A model generated the notes under the pieces. The model saw only the letters and a program-made list of their open reading frames with translations. It searched no databases and was not told where the DNA came from. 64,000 nt of DNA from Rhinopithecus roxellana (taxonomy: Eukaryota; Chordata; Mammalia; Primates; Cercopithecidae): positions 63,983,315-64,047,314 of the forward strand of contig NC_044566.1 in the NCBI RefSeq assembly GCF_007565055.1, given 5' to 3'. The translations under genes were made by a program, and so were the position numbers. This document shows, one piece after another, positions 25,401 to 40,400 of this stretch (the first letter of the stretch is position 1; each line of letters starts with the position of its first letter).

Positions 25401-28400
25401 ACAGGTACACACTACCATGGCTGGCTAATTTTTTATTTTTTTGAGACAAGGTCTTACTCTGTCACCCAAGCTAGTGCGCAGGGGTGTGATCACAGCTTAC
25501 TGCAGCCTTGACCTCCGCAGGCTCAGGTGATCCTCCCACCACAGCCTCCCAAGTAGCTGGGACTACAGGAGTGCAACATCAAGCTCGGCTAATTTTCATA
25601 TTTTTTTGTAGAGTTTCGCCATGTTGCACAGGCTGGTCTTGAACTCCCAGGCTCAGGCAATCCTCCCACCTCGGCCTCCCAAAGCGCTGGGATTACAGGT
25701 ATGCGCCACTGTGCCCAGCCGCCAGCTACTATTTTAAGCATTTCACATGCATTAACTCATTTAATCCTCACCTATAATCCTCACCCTAACCCTGTAAGAT
25801 AGGTTATAATAGTTAGTCCTGGCCGGGCGCGGTGGCTCAAGCCTGTAATCCCAGCACTTTGGGAGGCCGAGGCGGGGGGATCACGAGGTCAGGAGATCGA
25901 GACCATCCTGGCTAACACGGTGAAACCCCGTCTCTACTAAAAAAATACAAAAAACTAGCCGGGCGAGGTGGCGGGCGCCTGTAGTCCCAGCTACTCGGGA
26001 GGCTGAGGCAGGAGAATGGCGTAAACCCGGGAGGCGGAGTTTGCAGTGAGCTGAGATCTGGCCACTGCACTCCAGCCTGGGTGACAGAGCGAGACTCCTT
26101 CTCAAAAAAAAAAAAAAAAAAAATAGTTAGTCCTATTACATATATAGAAGAACTGAGGCACAGGGAGAGTAAGAGTAGTAGAGCCAAGGCATCTGGCTTC
26201 AGAGCCTATACTCTTTAGCCACTTGCCACACTACCCTTATCATCTTTTTTTTTTTTGAGATGGAGTTTTGCTCTTGTCACCCAGGCTGGAGTATAGTGGC
26301 ACAATCTCGGCTCACTGCAACCTCCACCTCACAAGTTCAAGCAATTCTTCTGCCTCAGCCTCCCAAGTAGCTGAGATTACAGGCTCCCGCCACCGCATCC
26401 AGCTAATTTTTATATTTTCACTAGAGACAGGGTTTCACCATGTTGGTCAGGCTGGTCTCGAACTACTGATCTCACAATCTGTCCACCTCAGCCTCCTAAA
26501 GTGCTGGGATTACAGGCGTGAGCCACCACGACCGGCTTTCACTCTTGATATATTTAGTACATGGTTGAGGTTCCCTCTACTCCAGAATGGCTCTTAATAG
26601 GTGAAATAAGGATTTGGAGGTTTCTTGGTCAAGATATTACCCTTGGCCGGCCTCACACCTGTAATCCCAGCACTTTGGGAAGTGGAGGCAGGTGGATCAC
26701 ATGAAGCCAGGAGTTCTAGACCAGCCTGGGCAACATGGCAAAACCCCTTCTCTACTAAAAATAAAAAACTTAGCCAGGCATGGTGGCACATACCTGTAAT
26801 CCCAGCTACTCAGGAGGCTGAGGCATGAGAATTGCCGGAGCCTGGGAGGCAGAGATTGCAGTGAACTGAGATGGCCCCACTGCACTCCAGCCTGGAAGGC
26901 AGGCTCTCTGTCTCGGAAAAAAAAAAAAAAAAAAAAAAAAAAGATATGCTTAATGCATGACATGGAATCTTCTTTTTTAATGATTTTTTTAACTAAAATT
27001 GTGCAGTCTGTTTTAACCATAATCTCTACCCCATTTCAATAGAGTCTCATTCTCAACCCAATTTAAATAACACATGAAACACATCAATAATAAAACGCAT
27101 TGGTACAGGCCTGGGAGAAACCCAAGAAGTCATCTATTCCAGCTTTCTCATTCTGAAAACAGAAAAGCACAGATAACTGGAAAGTGGCTACAGAAATGTC
27201 TTTTTCCTACTCACGCTTGGTGAAATATATTTATCTTCATCAATTTCTAATGGAACAGCAATCAACTTTTGGAATGCTTTCTTCATTTTTTCTCGGTCTC
27301 CAACAGCAAAATAACAGATAGTGAGGTTGTAGCCTGCCTTCAGATTTGGTGCCATGCTCATTATGTGCTCATATGAATTAATAGCATCCGAATACTGACC
27401 AGCCTGAATAAATGTAACTCCAATGTTCTGCATTATTTTAATCCTAAAAGAAAAAGACATGGATTACCTTTAATATTTTTAACTCTTTAGTATGGCATTC
27501 AAGTCATTCCACAAAGAGCTTTCTTTTTTCCTCTCCCACTTTACTTCTTTTTTGTTTTGTTAAAGCATTACTGATAAAAGCTTTATATACATACCATAAA
27601 GTTCACTCATTTTAAGTATATGATTCAATAATTACTGCTGTATTTATATAGTTGTGGAACTATAACCACATCTCTATTTCAATTTGTTTCTATTACCCTA
27701 AAAATAAAACCTGTGCCCATTAACAGTCATTCCCCATTCTTATCCCCAGCCCTAGGTAACCATTCGTATTTTTTTTTTTTTTAAGACAGGGTCTCCCTGT
27801 GTCACTCAGGTTGGAATGCAGTGGCATGATCTCTGCTCACTGAAACCTCCAAATCCTGGGTTCAAGCAATTCTCCTGCCTCAGCCTCCTGAGTAGCTGGG
27901 ATTACAGGCACATGCCACCACGCACAGCTAATTTTTGTATTTTTAGTAGAGAGGGGTTTCATCATATTGGTCAGGCCGGTCTGGAACTCCCCACCTCAGG
28001 TGATTCGCTCACCTCGGCTTCCCAAAGTGCTGGGATTATAGGCATGAGGCACCGTGCCCGGCCCATTAGTCTATTTTCTGTCTCTCTGTCTCTTCTAGAC
28101 ATTGTATATAAATGGAGTCATACAATTTGTGATATTTTGTCTTGCTTCTTTCACTTGGCATAATTTTTTGAGATTCTTCCATTTTGTAGCATGTATCAGT
28201 ACTTCACTCCTTTTTTTGTCAAACAGCATTTCATAGTATGAATACACAGCGTATTTTATTTATACATTACCTACTCGGTAGACATTTGTCTTGTTTCTAC
28301 TTTTTGGCTGTTATGAATAATTTTGTTACGAACGTTTGTGTAAAAGCCTTTGTGACAATCTATATTTTCATTTCTCTTGGGTATGTACCTACAAGCAGAA

Positions 28401-31400
28401 TTGCTGGTCACATGGTAAATTTGTGTTTAACTTTTTTAGCTGAATGCCTATTTTCCGAAGTAGCTGTACCATTTGACATCTCCAGTGAATTAGGTTTCTA
28501 ATTTCTCTAAATATTCACCAAAACTTGTTATTGTTTCTTTGATTGGAGCCATTCTAACGGATGTGATCCCACCTTATTTCTAAACACTCTTCAATATAAT
28601 CCCTCTATTTCAACTCAATTAGTTTATTCATAACTCTCTGATCAGATCATAAAGACTATTACTTCCTGGCCTTTTCCTCAGATGTTATCCCTTTCTCTCC
28701 TCCTAAATAGCCAATATCAAGTATGCCGCCATCATAAAGCCTTTCTTGACCATTCTTGCTCTCAATAATTTCTTCCACTGAATTATTATAACACCCATTG
28801 TCTTGATTGTTGATTATGAAGCACTTAATATATGTTACTCAATACTATTTTTTTTCTAAAATGCTCGAATCCCTGGTCTCACCTGGCTTAAAAGTACTTA
28901 AAGGGGCCGGGCGCGGTGGCTCAAGCCTGTAATCCCAGCACTTTGGGAGGCCGAGACGGGCGGATCACGAGGTCAGGAGATCGAGACCATCCTGGCTAAT
29001 ACGGTGAAACCCTGTCTCTACTTAAAAAAATACAAAAAACTAGCCGGGCGACGAGGCGGGCGCCTGTAGTCCCAGCTACTCGGGAGGCTGAGGCAGGAGA
29101 ATGGTGTAAACCCGGGAGGCGGAGCTTGCAGTGAGCTGAGATCCGGCCACTGCACTCCAGCCTGGGTGGCAGAGCAAGACTCCGTCTCAAAAAAAAAAAA
29201 AGAAAAGTACTTAAAGGGCATGGTGTTCTGTAAATTAGATAATATTTGCTAATGATAATGAGATATTATGTAAAATTCAAAAACAAATGATCGTAAAACG
29301 TGGTATTGCAAATAAATTAACTTTCACAGAGAAACTGTACCATGCCTAGGGGAAATTATGATCAGTAAATATCCTGGAAACTTCCTGTGTCCCCACAGTT
29401 ATCTCTAGACCATAAGAGAACTTGCTGTTTCTCCTCCTGAATATCATAAGAATAGAAAATATCCCAGCTTCCCCCTCTTCTAAGACTGAGAAGTAATCCT
29501 TTTCTCTCACTATTTCATTCAGAAGCTACAGCAAGAATGTAAGGGGGGCTTAATTTCTAGCCTTGTATTGGTATGTTTGATACGTTCTGGAGGACTGCTC
29601 TTATGATTTTGTGTCCGCAGTAAGTTATATAAGGGTAGTAATGGCCTTCAGGGTTAACCCCTTTATTGGTCACTTAGCTTAGTTTTATTTCATATGATCA
29701 CATGCAATGCTTTAACCTTTAACTTGTCATCACAAAAATGTGTACCAAGTAGTAAGAAGGGAATAGATCAAAATACTACACATATAAATCTCACGTACAA
29801 ACACTACAAAATGTTCAACCCACTGAAAACAGGTCAGAAGAGTTATCTTGTTTTAGAAAAACACTTATATTTTACAATTATTATCTACTGTTATACACTT
29901 ACCTCATTTGCTTATTGACACTTGGAACTTGGTCTAATGCCATTCGGTAGAATTTAATGGCTTTGGAATAATTTCTTTGCTTTAAATAGATATTTCCCAT
30001 ATTCATTTTCAATATTCCTAATTTAAAAAAAATTAATGAATGCATAATATTCTCATTTTTCCACTCTTTCTGATATTTTAGATGACTTTTAATTCATATT
30101 CTCTGAAGCATTTCTCAGTTATGAAGTCTCAGACATTATCTAAAAGTCTAACTTTAAAACAGTTATACCTTTCAAACTTATATCCTATGAAGAAATGAAA
30201 CTTAAGACAGATAGATTCCTGAAACTATGGCTAGAAAACAACTGATTTACATTATTGTGCTTTACATTATTGTGTATTCTTCTAAGAAAATATGGAACTT
30301 AAAGACATTTAAAAGTTAGACTCAAGAATGCCACATACATTTTAATAATATTAAAGGAAATGACATTCTGATAAACATTAATACTGGTATCAAAAAATTA
30401 CACAATATAAATGCTAAATATAAACTATAATCTCTTGGGGATAAATTTATATAAGGAAAAGCACATTCTATGAGGATGCCATGGCTCATTCTACTTGTGA
30501 TAACAGGGTACATTTGTTTGTTTAATATTAGGCAGTATACCTCATACTAACTATATTTCTTCATCTGTAAGGATTTTTATACAAATAGCATGTTTAAGCA
30601 GGATACCCCTATCATAAATACTGATTTGTTGAGAGCATAGATCATTTCATTTTAAGGAAGCATATGAGGAGACATAAATTAATGCTATGAAATAATTACA
30701 TCTACTGGAAAAACTGATTATGTACACCTACCTGCATTGCTAAACATCTTATTTTTCACTATAACTTGATATGTGTTAAGTGCTTCGGCATACATTTCAT
30801 TAACTGAATACTGACTGGCCAAATTGAAAAGAACCTAAGGAAGAAAATATTATAGAAAAGACACATAAGGACCACTTCAGGCCCCTTTCACCTATAATCT
30901 TTCTAGAGATTAAAATTGTATAACAAAGTTAGCTACTTATATCAAAATACTCAGCCAATTATGAAATTAAGTAAACAAAAGAATTATCTTGCATTACAAA
31001 TGAACACTAAGAAAGGAAGAGCTGTCCTCTAAATTTCACCTTAACTTTCTATGTATTCTATTTAATTTAGTAGTATTTGCCATCTATTAATCTCTGGAAG
31101 ACCTATAAAAAATAAATATGTATCATTAATGCTGCTGGTGATCAAAGAAATAAGCAAGATCGTGAACTAAATTAAATTCTCTTTGTAAATATAAACATGT
31201 GGAAATACCTTAAACCTTAAAGTCTATCAGAAGAATTTGTATAGTAAGCTCTATATACTAAATTACAATTTAAGTAATTAACTTACAGTAAATTATGTTC
31301 CTAAAGGTAAAAAATGATTATCATAAATTATCTCTGAAAGATTTCCTGGAATCTTAAGAATATCAGCTATAAACAATAAGCATCTAATATTTCAAAATTT

Positions 31401-34400
31401 CAAACGCCCTTTTTTCCTATGTGTTTAGTATACGAAAACTTTACCCACTGAAAATACGCCCTTTCAAACAGAAGTGCAAACATTAAGGAGATGTCTCTTC
31501 AGAATTAAATAAATGTTGCTAGAAATTAGAGGCATTAGATTTTTTTTCCCCACTACCCTCATAGAACATTATCTTATATGCCTAGTTTGAAGTTCTTGAA
31601 AATCACTGACCGAAAAGTCTACATTACAATCTCATCAAAATAACCACCTTGATAGAGCAAAAAAATTAGTGCTCTTCAAACAGAGCCACTGGATGGTAGG
31701 TTTACAGGTACTTACTAAGTTATCAAAATATATACATATTTTTTAATAAGCAGAGACAAGGTCTCACTCTGTTGCCCAGGCTGGTCGCAAACTTCTGAGC
31801 TCAAGTAATTCTCCCACCTTCACCTCCCAAAGTGTTAGGATTACAGGTGTGAGCCACTGCACCCAGCCCAAAATAACTAGTTAAATAAATAAAAGAGCTC
31901 TTTGCACAAAACAAAGAGTGTTTCATGAAGTAAAGATTATTATTAATCTAATTCTGAGCACCTGAAGACCAGTAAGATTTCAAAAATAAAAGAAAAAAGA
32001 CTCTGGAACCCATTAACCGTAGTCAAAATTTTATTTAAAAATTGTGTTATATTTCAATACCTACTGAGTAAGTTAAATCCAAATTGATATTTTCTGGAGT
32101 TGTAACTTGTTCTCGCTGTCTCACCAGGACTCTCTCTTTTCTTCCCGCATCTTTTGCTTTTTCTAAGGCCTGAAATCAGATGTACACCTCGTAACTTCCT
32201 TTGAGTGTTCATCACTTTTATGCATTTGAGAAATATCTACATAAAGGCTGGATGAATTCATTTTCTATCCTCAGATTCCTCAGGACACCCCTCTGTGCTC
32301 TCACCAGAAACTTCCCTTGGAAAGGGCCTTTTTTTTTTTTTTCCAGAATGACAAAAAAAAAGCACCAGTTCTATGAGTAATAAAAGTAGCTTTTTAAAGT
32401 GAACATTTCTTTCTAATGGTATTCATTAATCCAATAACTAATGGAAATTATATGATATGACAATCAAAGTAATATGAACAAAGCAAATTAAAAGAAAAGA
32501 TTGATATTTAAAAAGCAATGTTGGATTCCCAAAAAGCAAACTATAATTTTTTAGTTTACTTAGGAAAAAATATTCAATAGTAGTGAGGCTTCAAGAAGAA
32601 AACAGCCCTTGGTACTGTGGGTGGCTTCTGGGCTACACCTTTCAGCAGCACATTGCTGTCTAATCCAATAGTCCACCTGGCTGCTGAGTTAAGTGTACCA
32701 ACACATTAGAATTTTTTTCCCTACTGAAAAGATCAATGTCAAAAATAACAAAATCAGCCAATTATTTTGACATTCAAATTCATGAAACTGAGTTACAATT
32801 CCTGGTTCTCAAAATAATTGCTTCTTATCCTAAGACCAGTCAATGGCAAACAAAAATATTTGTCTGTACATATGGTGTATGTATAAAAGCAGACATACAT
32901 CTATAAATGCTTCATAATCTTGAATCTTGTTTATGAACTTACCAATTTTAAGTCTCCACAACTACTGGCAGTACAGCTTTCTTCTACCAACTCATTTACT
33001 TCCTTCTCTAATTGCTTTATTTTTTCTTCTGGGCTATTAAAGACAAAAGCAGGTATAATTTAAATCATTCAACCTCTAACAATCTATACTAAAATTTATT
33101 TTATTTTATTTTACAGACAAGGTCTCACTTGGTTGCCCAGGCTGGAGTGCAGTGGCACAATCATAGCTCACTGCAGCCTGAAGTCTTGACTCCTGGGCTC
33201 AGGTGATCTCCTCCCACCTCAGCCTCTCAAGTAGCTAGGACTACAGGTGCATGCCAGCATACATGAATAATTTTGTTTTTGTTTTTTGTAGAGACAGAGT
33301 CTCCTCATCTTGTCCAAAGAGGCTGGTCTTAAACTCCAGGCCTCAAGCAATCCTCCCTCCTCAGCCTCCCAAAGTGCTGGGATTACAGGTTTGAGCCACG
33401 ACACCAGCCTAATTTACTTTCAACATTGAATGATGTGCATTTAAACTTTTTTTTTTTTTTTTTTTTTTGAGGCGGAGTCTCGCTCTGTCGCCCGGACTGG
33501 AGTGCAGTGGCCAGATCTCAGCTCACTGCAAGCTCCGCCTCCCGGGTTTACGCCATTCTCCTGCCTCAGCCTCCCGAGTAGCTGGGACTACAGGCGCCCG
33601 CCACCTCGCCCGGCTAGTTTTTGTATTTTTAGTAGAGACAGGGTTTCACCGTGTTAGCCAGGATGGTCTCGATCTCCTGACCTCGTGATCCGCCCGTCTC
33701 GGCCTCCCAAAGTGCTGGGATTACAGGCTTGAGCCACCGCGCCCGGCCGTGCATTTAAACTTTAAGAATAGGTTATACATAAGACAAATGTATACATGGT
33801 ATTAAAGAGCAAATGTTGTACTGTTTTTAACAACTACACCATGTAATTATTCATAACAGTAAAATAATAACAACAGTCAAGATAGGTAACATGGCTGGGC
33901 GTGGCAGCTCCTGCCTGTAATCCCAGCACTTTGGGAGGCTGAGGCGGGTGGATCACTTGAGGTCAGGAGTTTGACACCAGCCTGGCCAACATGGTGAAAC
34001 CCTTTCTCTACTAAAAAACACAAAAATTAGCCGGGTGTTGTGGCAGGCACCTATAATCCCAGCTACTTGGGAGGCTAAGGCAGGAGAATATTGCTTGAAC
34101 CTGGGAGGCAGAGGTTGCAGTGAGCGATATTGCGCCACTGCACTCCATACTCCAGCCAGGGTGACAGAGCAAGACTCTGTCTCAAAAACATAAATAAATA
34201 AATAAATAAAAATAAAAAGACAGGTTCTTGCTATGTTGCCAAGGCTGGAATACAGTGGCTATTCACAGGCACAATCATAATGTGCTACGGCTTGAACTCT
34301 TGGGCTTAAGCGATCTTTCTGCCTCAGCCTCCTGAGTAGTTGACACTGTAGGCGTGCACCACCATGCCTGGCCATAGAGAAAGTTTCTAATGAGGTGAAG

Positions 34401-37400
34401 AAGCGTAAAAATCCTGGCTCTATTAATAGCAAATCAAGTATTCCCAAATCGGTTACCTTTCAAAATAACATTAATGTTGTTTTGCTACCACTTTCTTTCG
34501 GCAAAATACGACAATACTCTGAATACACATCAACGCCTAAATAAAATTTTACTATGGCTATATCAGAAGAGACAGTAGTTCTCTTAATTCTCTACAAATG
34601 GACTTTATAAACGTATACAGGAATAAACTGAACAGCATAACTTTCTCTATAAAATTATATTCTTTGGGTAAACCTGGGACTAAGACTACCAAGTTTATTA
34701 GTTTAGAAAGATCTGTTCTAACTGAGCAATACGCATAATAGATGGTAGTCTTATGAAGGTTACAGGAAATATAGAATTCTATTTTCTAGTTGTCTGAAAC
34801 ACTTTAATGTATGTCTTAAATATTGCTTAAATTCAAAATATCAACATAAAATTTTAAAGTTAAAAATCTGTAAGAGAACTTTATGAAGACACTGAAAGTA
34901 ACTTACCCAGTCCCTATCAAATGCAAAAAAATGCAATCTATATATTCAGGCACTGTTGGCTACCTACCCACACAGAGCCCGCCAGCCGCCCCTCTTCTTT
35001 GCATGCAGAATCTAAGGAAGTCAAGAGAATCGCATTCTCTTTGTCAAGTGTTTGGTTCAGCCACGAGCATTTGATGTATTCCATACTGAGAAATGAAGGC
35101 ATATCTGTTTCAGGTAGAGGGCTGCTAGAAAGATCTTCTTGGCTTTTTAAGAGACCTAAGACTAGGAACGTTCTGCCTCTAGACTCCATTAGTTACACAG
35201 AGATTTCGAACTCTCAACACTCTCCTGGCAGCACAATGATCAGCAGGCGCTTGGGGAAAGCCAAGGGAACAACGAGAAGCTGAGCCAGGGGTGACGTTAC
35301 TGAGCAGGTAAATTAATCACCCCAGAACTTCCTACTATGTAAGATCATAAATTTTCTTGTTAATTATGTATACGACTTCTTAAAAAATCTTTCTTTGAGA
35401 CAGGGTCTTGCTCTGTTGCCCAGGCTGGGATGCAGTGGTATGATCACAGCTTACTGCAGTCACCACCTCCTGGGCTCAAGCCATCCTCCCACCTCAGCCT
35501 TCTGAGTAGCTGGAACTACAGGTGTATGCTACCATACCTAGCTAATTTTTTAATTTTTTGTACAGATGGGGTCTTGCTATGTTGCCCAGGCTAGTCTTGA
35601 ACTCCTGGGCTCAAGTGATCCTCTCACCTTGGCCTCCCAAAAGACTGAGATTATAGGCATGAGCCACCACGCTCAGGCTGTGTCCTTTTCTTTTTCTTTT
35701 TCTTTTTTTTAATTGAGATGGAGTCCTGCTGTGTCGCCCAGGCTAGAGTGCAGGGGTGCGATCTCGGCTCACTGCAAGCTCCGCCTCCCAGGTTCACGCC
35801 ATTCTCCTGCCTCAGCCTCCTGAGTAGCTGGGACTACAAGCGCCCGCCACTGCACCGGGCTAATTTTTTGTATTTTTATTAGAGATGGGGTTTCACCATG
35901 TTAGCCAGGATATTCTCAATCTCCTGACCTCGTGATCCGCCCGCCTCGGCCTCCCACAGTGCTAGGATTACAAGTGTAAGCCACCACACCTGGCCTCTTT
36001 TTAAAAAAAAAAAAAAAAAAAAACATGTTTTCTGTTATCAGCAGCTGAAAGGACCATAAATGACATAATATTGAAATAAAAAATGCTTTTATTAGCAAAT
36101 ATGCTGTCATTAATTAAGATAAAGTGATTTTCTATAGAGGTTCCTTGTTAGTCAAAAATGGAAATTATGTAATTTACACAAAAGCCTAAATATTGGGTTT
36201 AAGAATTACAATTTAAATTAAAAAAAAAAGAAACAACAAAAAAAAAGAATTACAACTTAAAAAGATATATTCTATAGAAGCAAAACAGTATAGTGATTAA
36301 TTCCAGTTCTAGTTCCAGAGCTGTGCTGGAACTAGAAAAACTGGGTTTGAATCTCAGCCTTGTCATTTATTAGCTTTAGAAAGTTAAGACAGTTGGGCTT
36401 CAGTTCCCCTCTTTATGAACTAGTGAGAGTAATAGCTCTGTTTTCATAGGGAAGGTACTTGGAAAGGTGCCTGGCACACAGCAAAGACTCAGTTAATGTT
36501 AGCTTTTATTACTATTTGTAAAATGTATACATTAAGGTTCTTAGAGACCAGCAGATGTACATAATTAAATGTATACCATACCTTTTTGGCTACTGTCTAG
36601 CTGCTAGCACAAAATTAAGTTTGTTCTATAAAAAATTAAATTTTTCAATAATATGACAAAGTAATTTCATATGTGTTCTCTTAATTTTTTCCCTTGAAAT
36701 GTCCTCTCAAAATAATCATATCTTATAACATTTACAACCCCATTTGGCTGTCAAGAGACTCAATACTGGCCCTGATAAAAAATTAGACCATATCTTCAAG
36801 TCAAATAATATCACAATAAAATTGCACAGAATCATATGGCTATTCTTAATTTTGTTAGTTCTGGCAACTAGGGATGGTTTTTTGTTTACTACTCTGCTGA
36901 CACAAACTTTCTAAAGATTAAGAATTACGTATTTGGGCTGGTGCGGGGGTTCGCGCCTGTAAGGCCAACACTTTGGGAGGCTGAGGTTGGCAGATCATTT
37001 GAGATTGGGAGTTTGAGACCAGCCTGGTCAACATGGCAAAACCTCATCTCTACCAAAAATACAAAAATTATCTGGACATAGTCGTGGGCACCTGTAATCC
37101 CAGCTACTCAGGAAGCTGAGGCAGGAGAATCACTTGAACCTGGGAGGTGAAGGTTGTAGTGAGCCAAGATCGCATCACTGCAACTCCAGCCTGGGCAACA
37201 GAGTGAGACATCATCTCAAAAAAAAAAAAATTATGTATTTGGAAAATAAAAATTAAAAATATGCAGCAACCATAACAAACAACAACATAAGGACTTACAT
37301 ACCTATCTTTTTTCTTGGCTTCCAAAGGGGGAGCAGGGCCCCTTGACTGACCAAGGGGGTCAAATGCAGAGCCTGAGACACAATTGAGGAGTTAATATTC

Positions 37401-40400
37401 TATTTGTAACCCAGCAAAATCGAAAAAAATATGAAAATATAAAACTCTACATAAGCTATTTCATTTACCTCTTTATTAAATGGTTTCAATTACCTATTTA
37501 TTAAACAGAGATAACATTGTATCTATATAAACATACTGGGAAATTGGTAAGATTTTTAACATACATAAACCTATGTAAATAACACATGTATTAAACTTAA
37601 AAACAAAAATAAGATATTCTCAGCATTTACTTTCTCTTCCACAGTGATCCATCCCTATTATCAACTCTAAATTATCAGTTACACGTCTTATAACCTGGTA
37701 TTGCTTTTTAATTTTCCTTATTGGCATACTAAACATTAATTTTTGTTATAATTTTATTTTTAAATTATCATTTAACTTTCTACATATTATGTCAATACAT
37801 TTTGACAAATTACACCATGGTTTAATTACCACCCCAACAGATATGTGTAGAAGGTTTTCATTATCCCTTTCCTTTCTTAATGGTACCTAAAATATCAGTG
37901 CATCTTATAATCAATGGCATTGGTAGATTTTATTTAAAATGGCATTAATATTTATATCACAAAATGATAAAAGATTAAAAGATCCACAAAAGATTATTAG
38001 TAGAGATAGTGTAACAAACCTCTCAAAGCTGTTTTGGTAAAACCAGCTGCTCTCACTGCTGTCATGGGTCTAGTAACTCCATCCTTTAAAGAGAATGGGA
38101 ATCATTCATTCTTAAATAAGATCTATCTCCTATGTACAGTTCTGCACATTACACACACCTTAATATAGACCCATTTTTAAAATGCTAATTTTTAATCACT
38201 ATACGTTTATTCCTTACTTCTACTTCCTCATGTATCAATCCTGTCCTTTCTCCCCTTTAGAATTTCAATTCTTTGATCTAACTGGCCTAGAATTCTAAAA
38301 AAAGTTAATCAGCTTGTTAGCCAGCTACTCTCTTACTTTTGGTTGGTCTCTTACATGCCTATGAGAGAAACCACAGAAATTGTTGTAAACGGTAACACAG
38401 GAAAAACGGGCCCCAGAATACATCATATAAGCAATGATCAGTTCTATGTCCACTCCCCAATAGGGATTCATTTGATACCTGAGTAAATAAATCTAAAGAG
38501 ACCTTGCCTTCCAAGATTTACAACAGTCTAGACTTTAGCCCACAATTTAAAGAATCTGGGTCACTATGTAAGTAATATCTTAACATTTTAAAATAACAAA
38601 GTAAAAAAACTTTGGTAGTAAATTCCAAGTCACAAAAAAGGCACAAAATGAACAAACATGCAAATAGAGATACCTGAATAGCCCCTGTCATTGGTCTTCC
38701 TATTGATGATGCCAGAGATGTCTTGGACTAGTAAACAGAAAAGTTAAGTTAAAAAGATTCCTAAAAATATCTACCTTAAATTTTTAAACCAAGTTATAGA
38801 AGTTTTCTTCATTCTATCGGCAAATAAACAAACGTAATTTATTACTTTTACCTCCTGAGGGTATAGGGTAAAACTATAAAACAGGGAGCAGCAAACTACA
38901 ACACATAGCCTTTGTAAATAAAGTTTTACTGGAACATAGCAATGCCCCATTCCTTTGCACACTGCCTATGGCTGCTTTTGCTATACAAATGCAGAGTTGG
39001 ATAGCAGCAACAGAGACCATAAGATCTGCAAAGCCTAAAATATCTAGCCCTTCATGGAAAAAGTTTGCTCTTATTCTGAAACACCCCCAAAAATCAAATT
39101 TATGAGTAATATACACTCAGGCTAACTAATAAGAGCATGTTTCATATGACACACGGTTATATTACGTAGAAGGCTACTTTCTTCACTCATATAAAGGAAC
39201 ATTATGAAAGCAAGTGCCCTGGACCTCTAGGTTCTGAAGACATTTTTTTGACTAAGAAAAGCTATTCCACCTAATTTTTCCATTTTTCTCATTCCTCTGT
39301 TATTTCATATAAGCTAAAACATCCAAATTACAGGTAATTTGGGCAAGATTAAAAAGTTTATTACTTTTATAGAGTTTGATATATCTTTCCTCCAAAGGCT
39401 TCTAATATAAGACCCAAATATACACTTCTGAAACACTTCTCTTAAATTTTATATTTGTTAATTAATAAATGTTTCCCAATTATACACACTATTACATTTA
39501 TATAAAATTTAACTTTACATAAAATATATGAATGGAATACATAAGACTTGGTTGTATCATGTAGAAAATGAAAGGAAGTCAACGAACACAGGGTTTACAA
39601 ATGGAAAAAGGTAATAAAATATTTTCCAATACTTACAAATCAAAATGACTAGAATATTCAAATTTATTAATCAAACTAGACTTGTATAATGTTCGTAAGT
39701 ATCCAAAATGGAAAATATATCTGGGTTATGACCTAAAATATAATAAAATTATCCAGAACTGCCTAAAGTGAACTATTGTATGAGAAAAAGCAACTTAATA
39801 TTTTCAGCTTACAAAAACCTACCCCATATCCAGTAGCTATAGGTCTAGTAACTGCCGTGCTTGATATTTTAGCAGTTATCTTGGGGAGGAAAAAGAACAT
39901 AGTTAACAGGATTCAGACTGAGCTATATAATAGAAAACTGGAAAAGAAATAGAAAATATAGACTCAACAATAAAGAAATATTTCTATAATACTTAGAATG
40001 ATTTCTTTTAAATTATCTTAAATATTAGGGAGCTCAGGTATTTTAAGTACGTGAGAAGGAGACTCATTCTGGAATTAATTTTAAAAGAGAAAGGGGACTT
40101 TTGAATGATCTGAGGTGCCAATAAGAAAGACTTGTTTTCATGCTTGCAACCATCATGAATTAAACACTCTACTGCGTAATTACTACTGCTAGCCACTAGG
40201 CCAAACAGTAGACACAAGATCTGGGGTCTGAGAACTTGAGTTTGAATCTCAGCTATCCCTATAACAGCTACCTTTATTTAATCTCTTTGAACCTACAGTT
40301 TTCTCATCTTTCAAAAAAGAAAACAAAGCATACGGATCACAAAATTGTAGTTAGAATCAAACAGGAGCACATCAGTGAAAGTATACTAAAAATGTTAGTT

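Larger units (their letters stand above)
25050..26240 (+). repeat. MIR element split by four Alu insertions
   Basis: Pieces at 25050-25098 ('aacatttgcccagcaccta'), 25721-25820 ('gcattaactcatttaatc') and 26122-26240 ('gaactgaggcacagggaga') read in MIR order once the intervening Alus are removed. Confidence 0.7.

Noticed and set aside
34883..35283. Overlapping open frames on both strands in intron 7
   Set aside because: No recognisable protein, no splice signals in frame; probably a degraded repeat.
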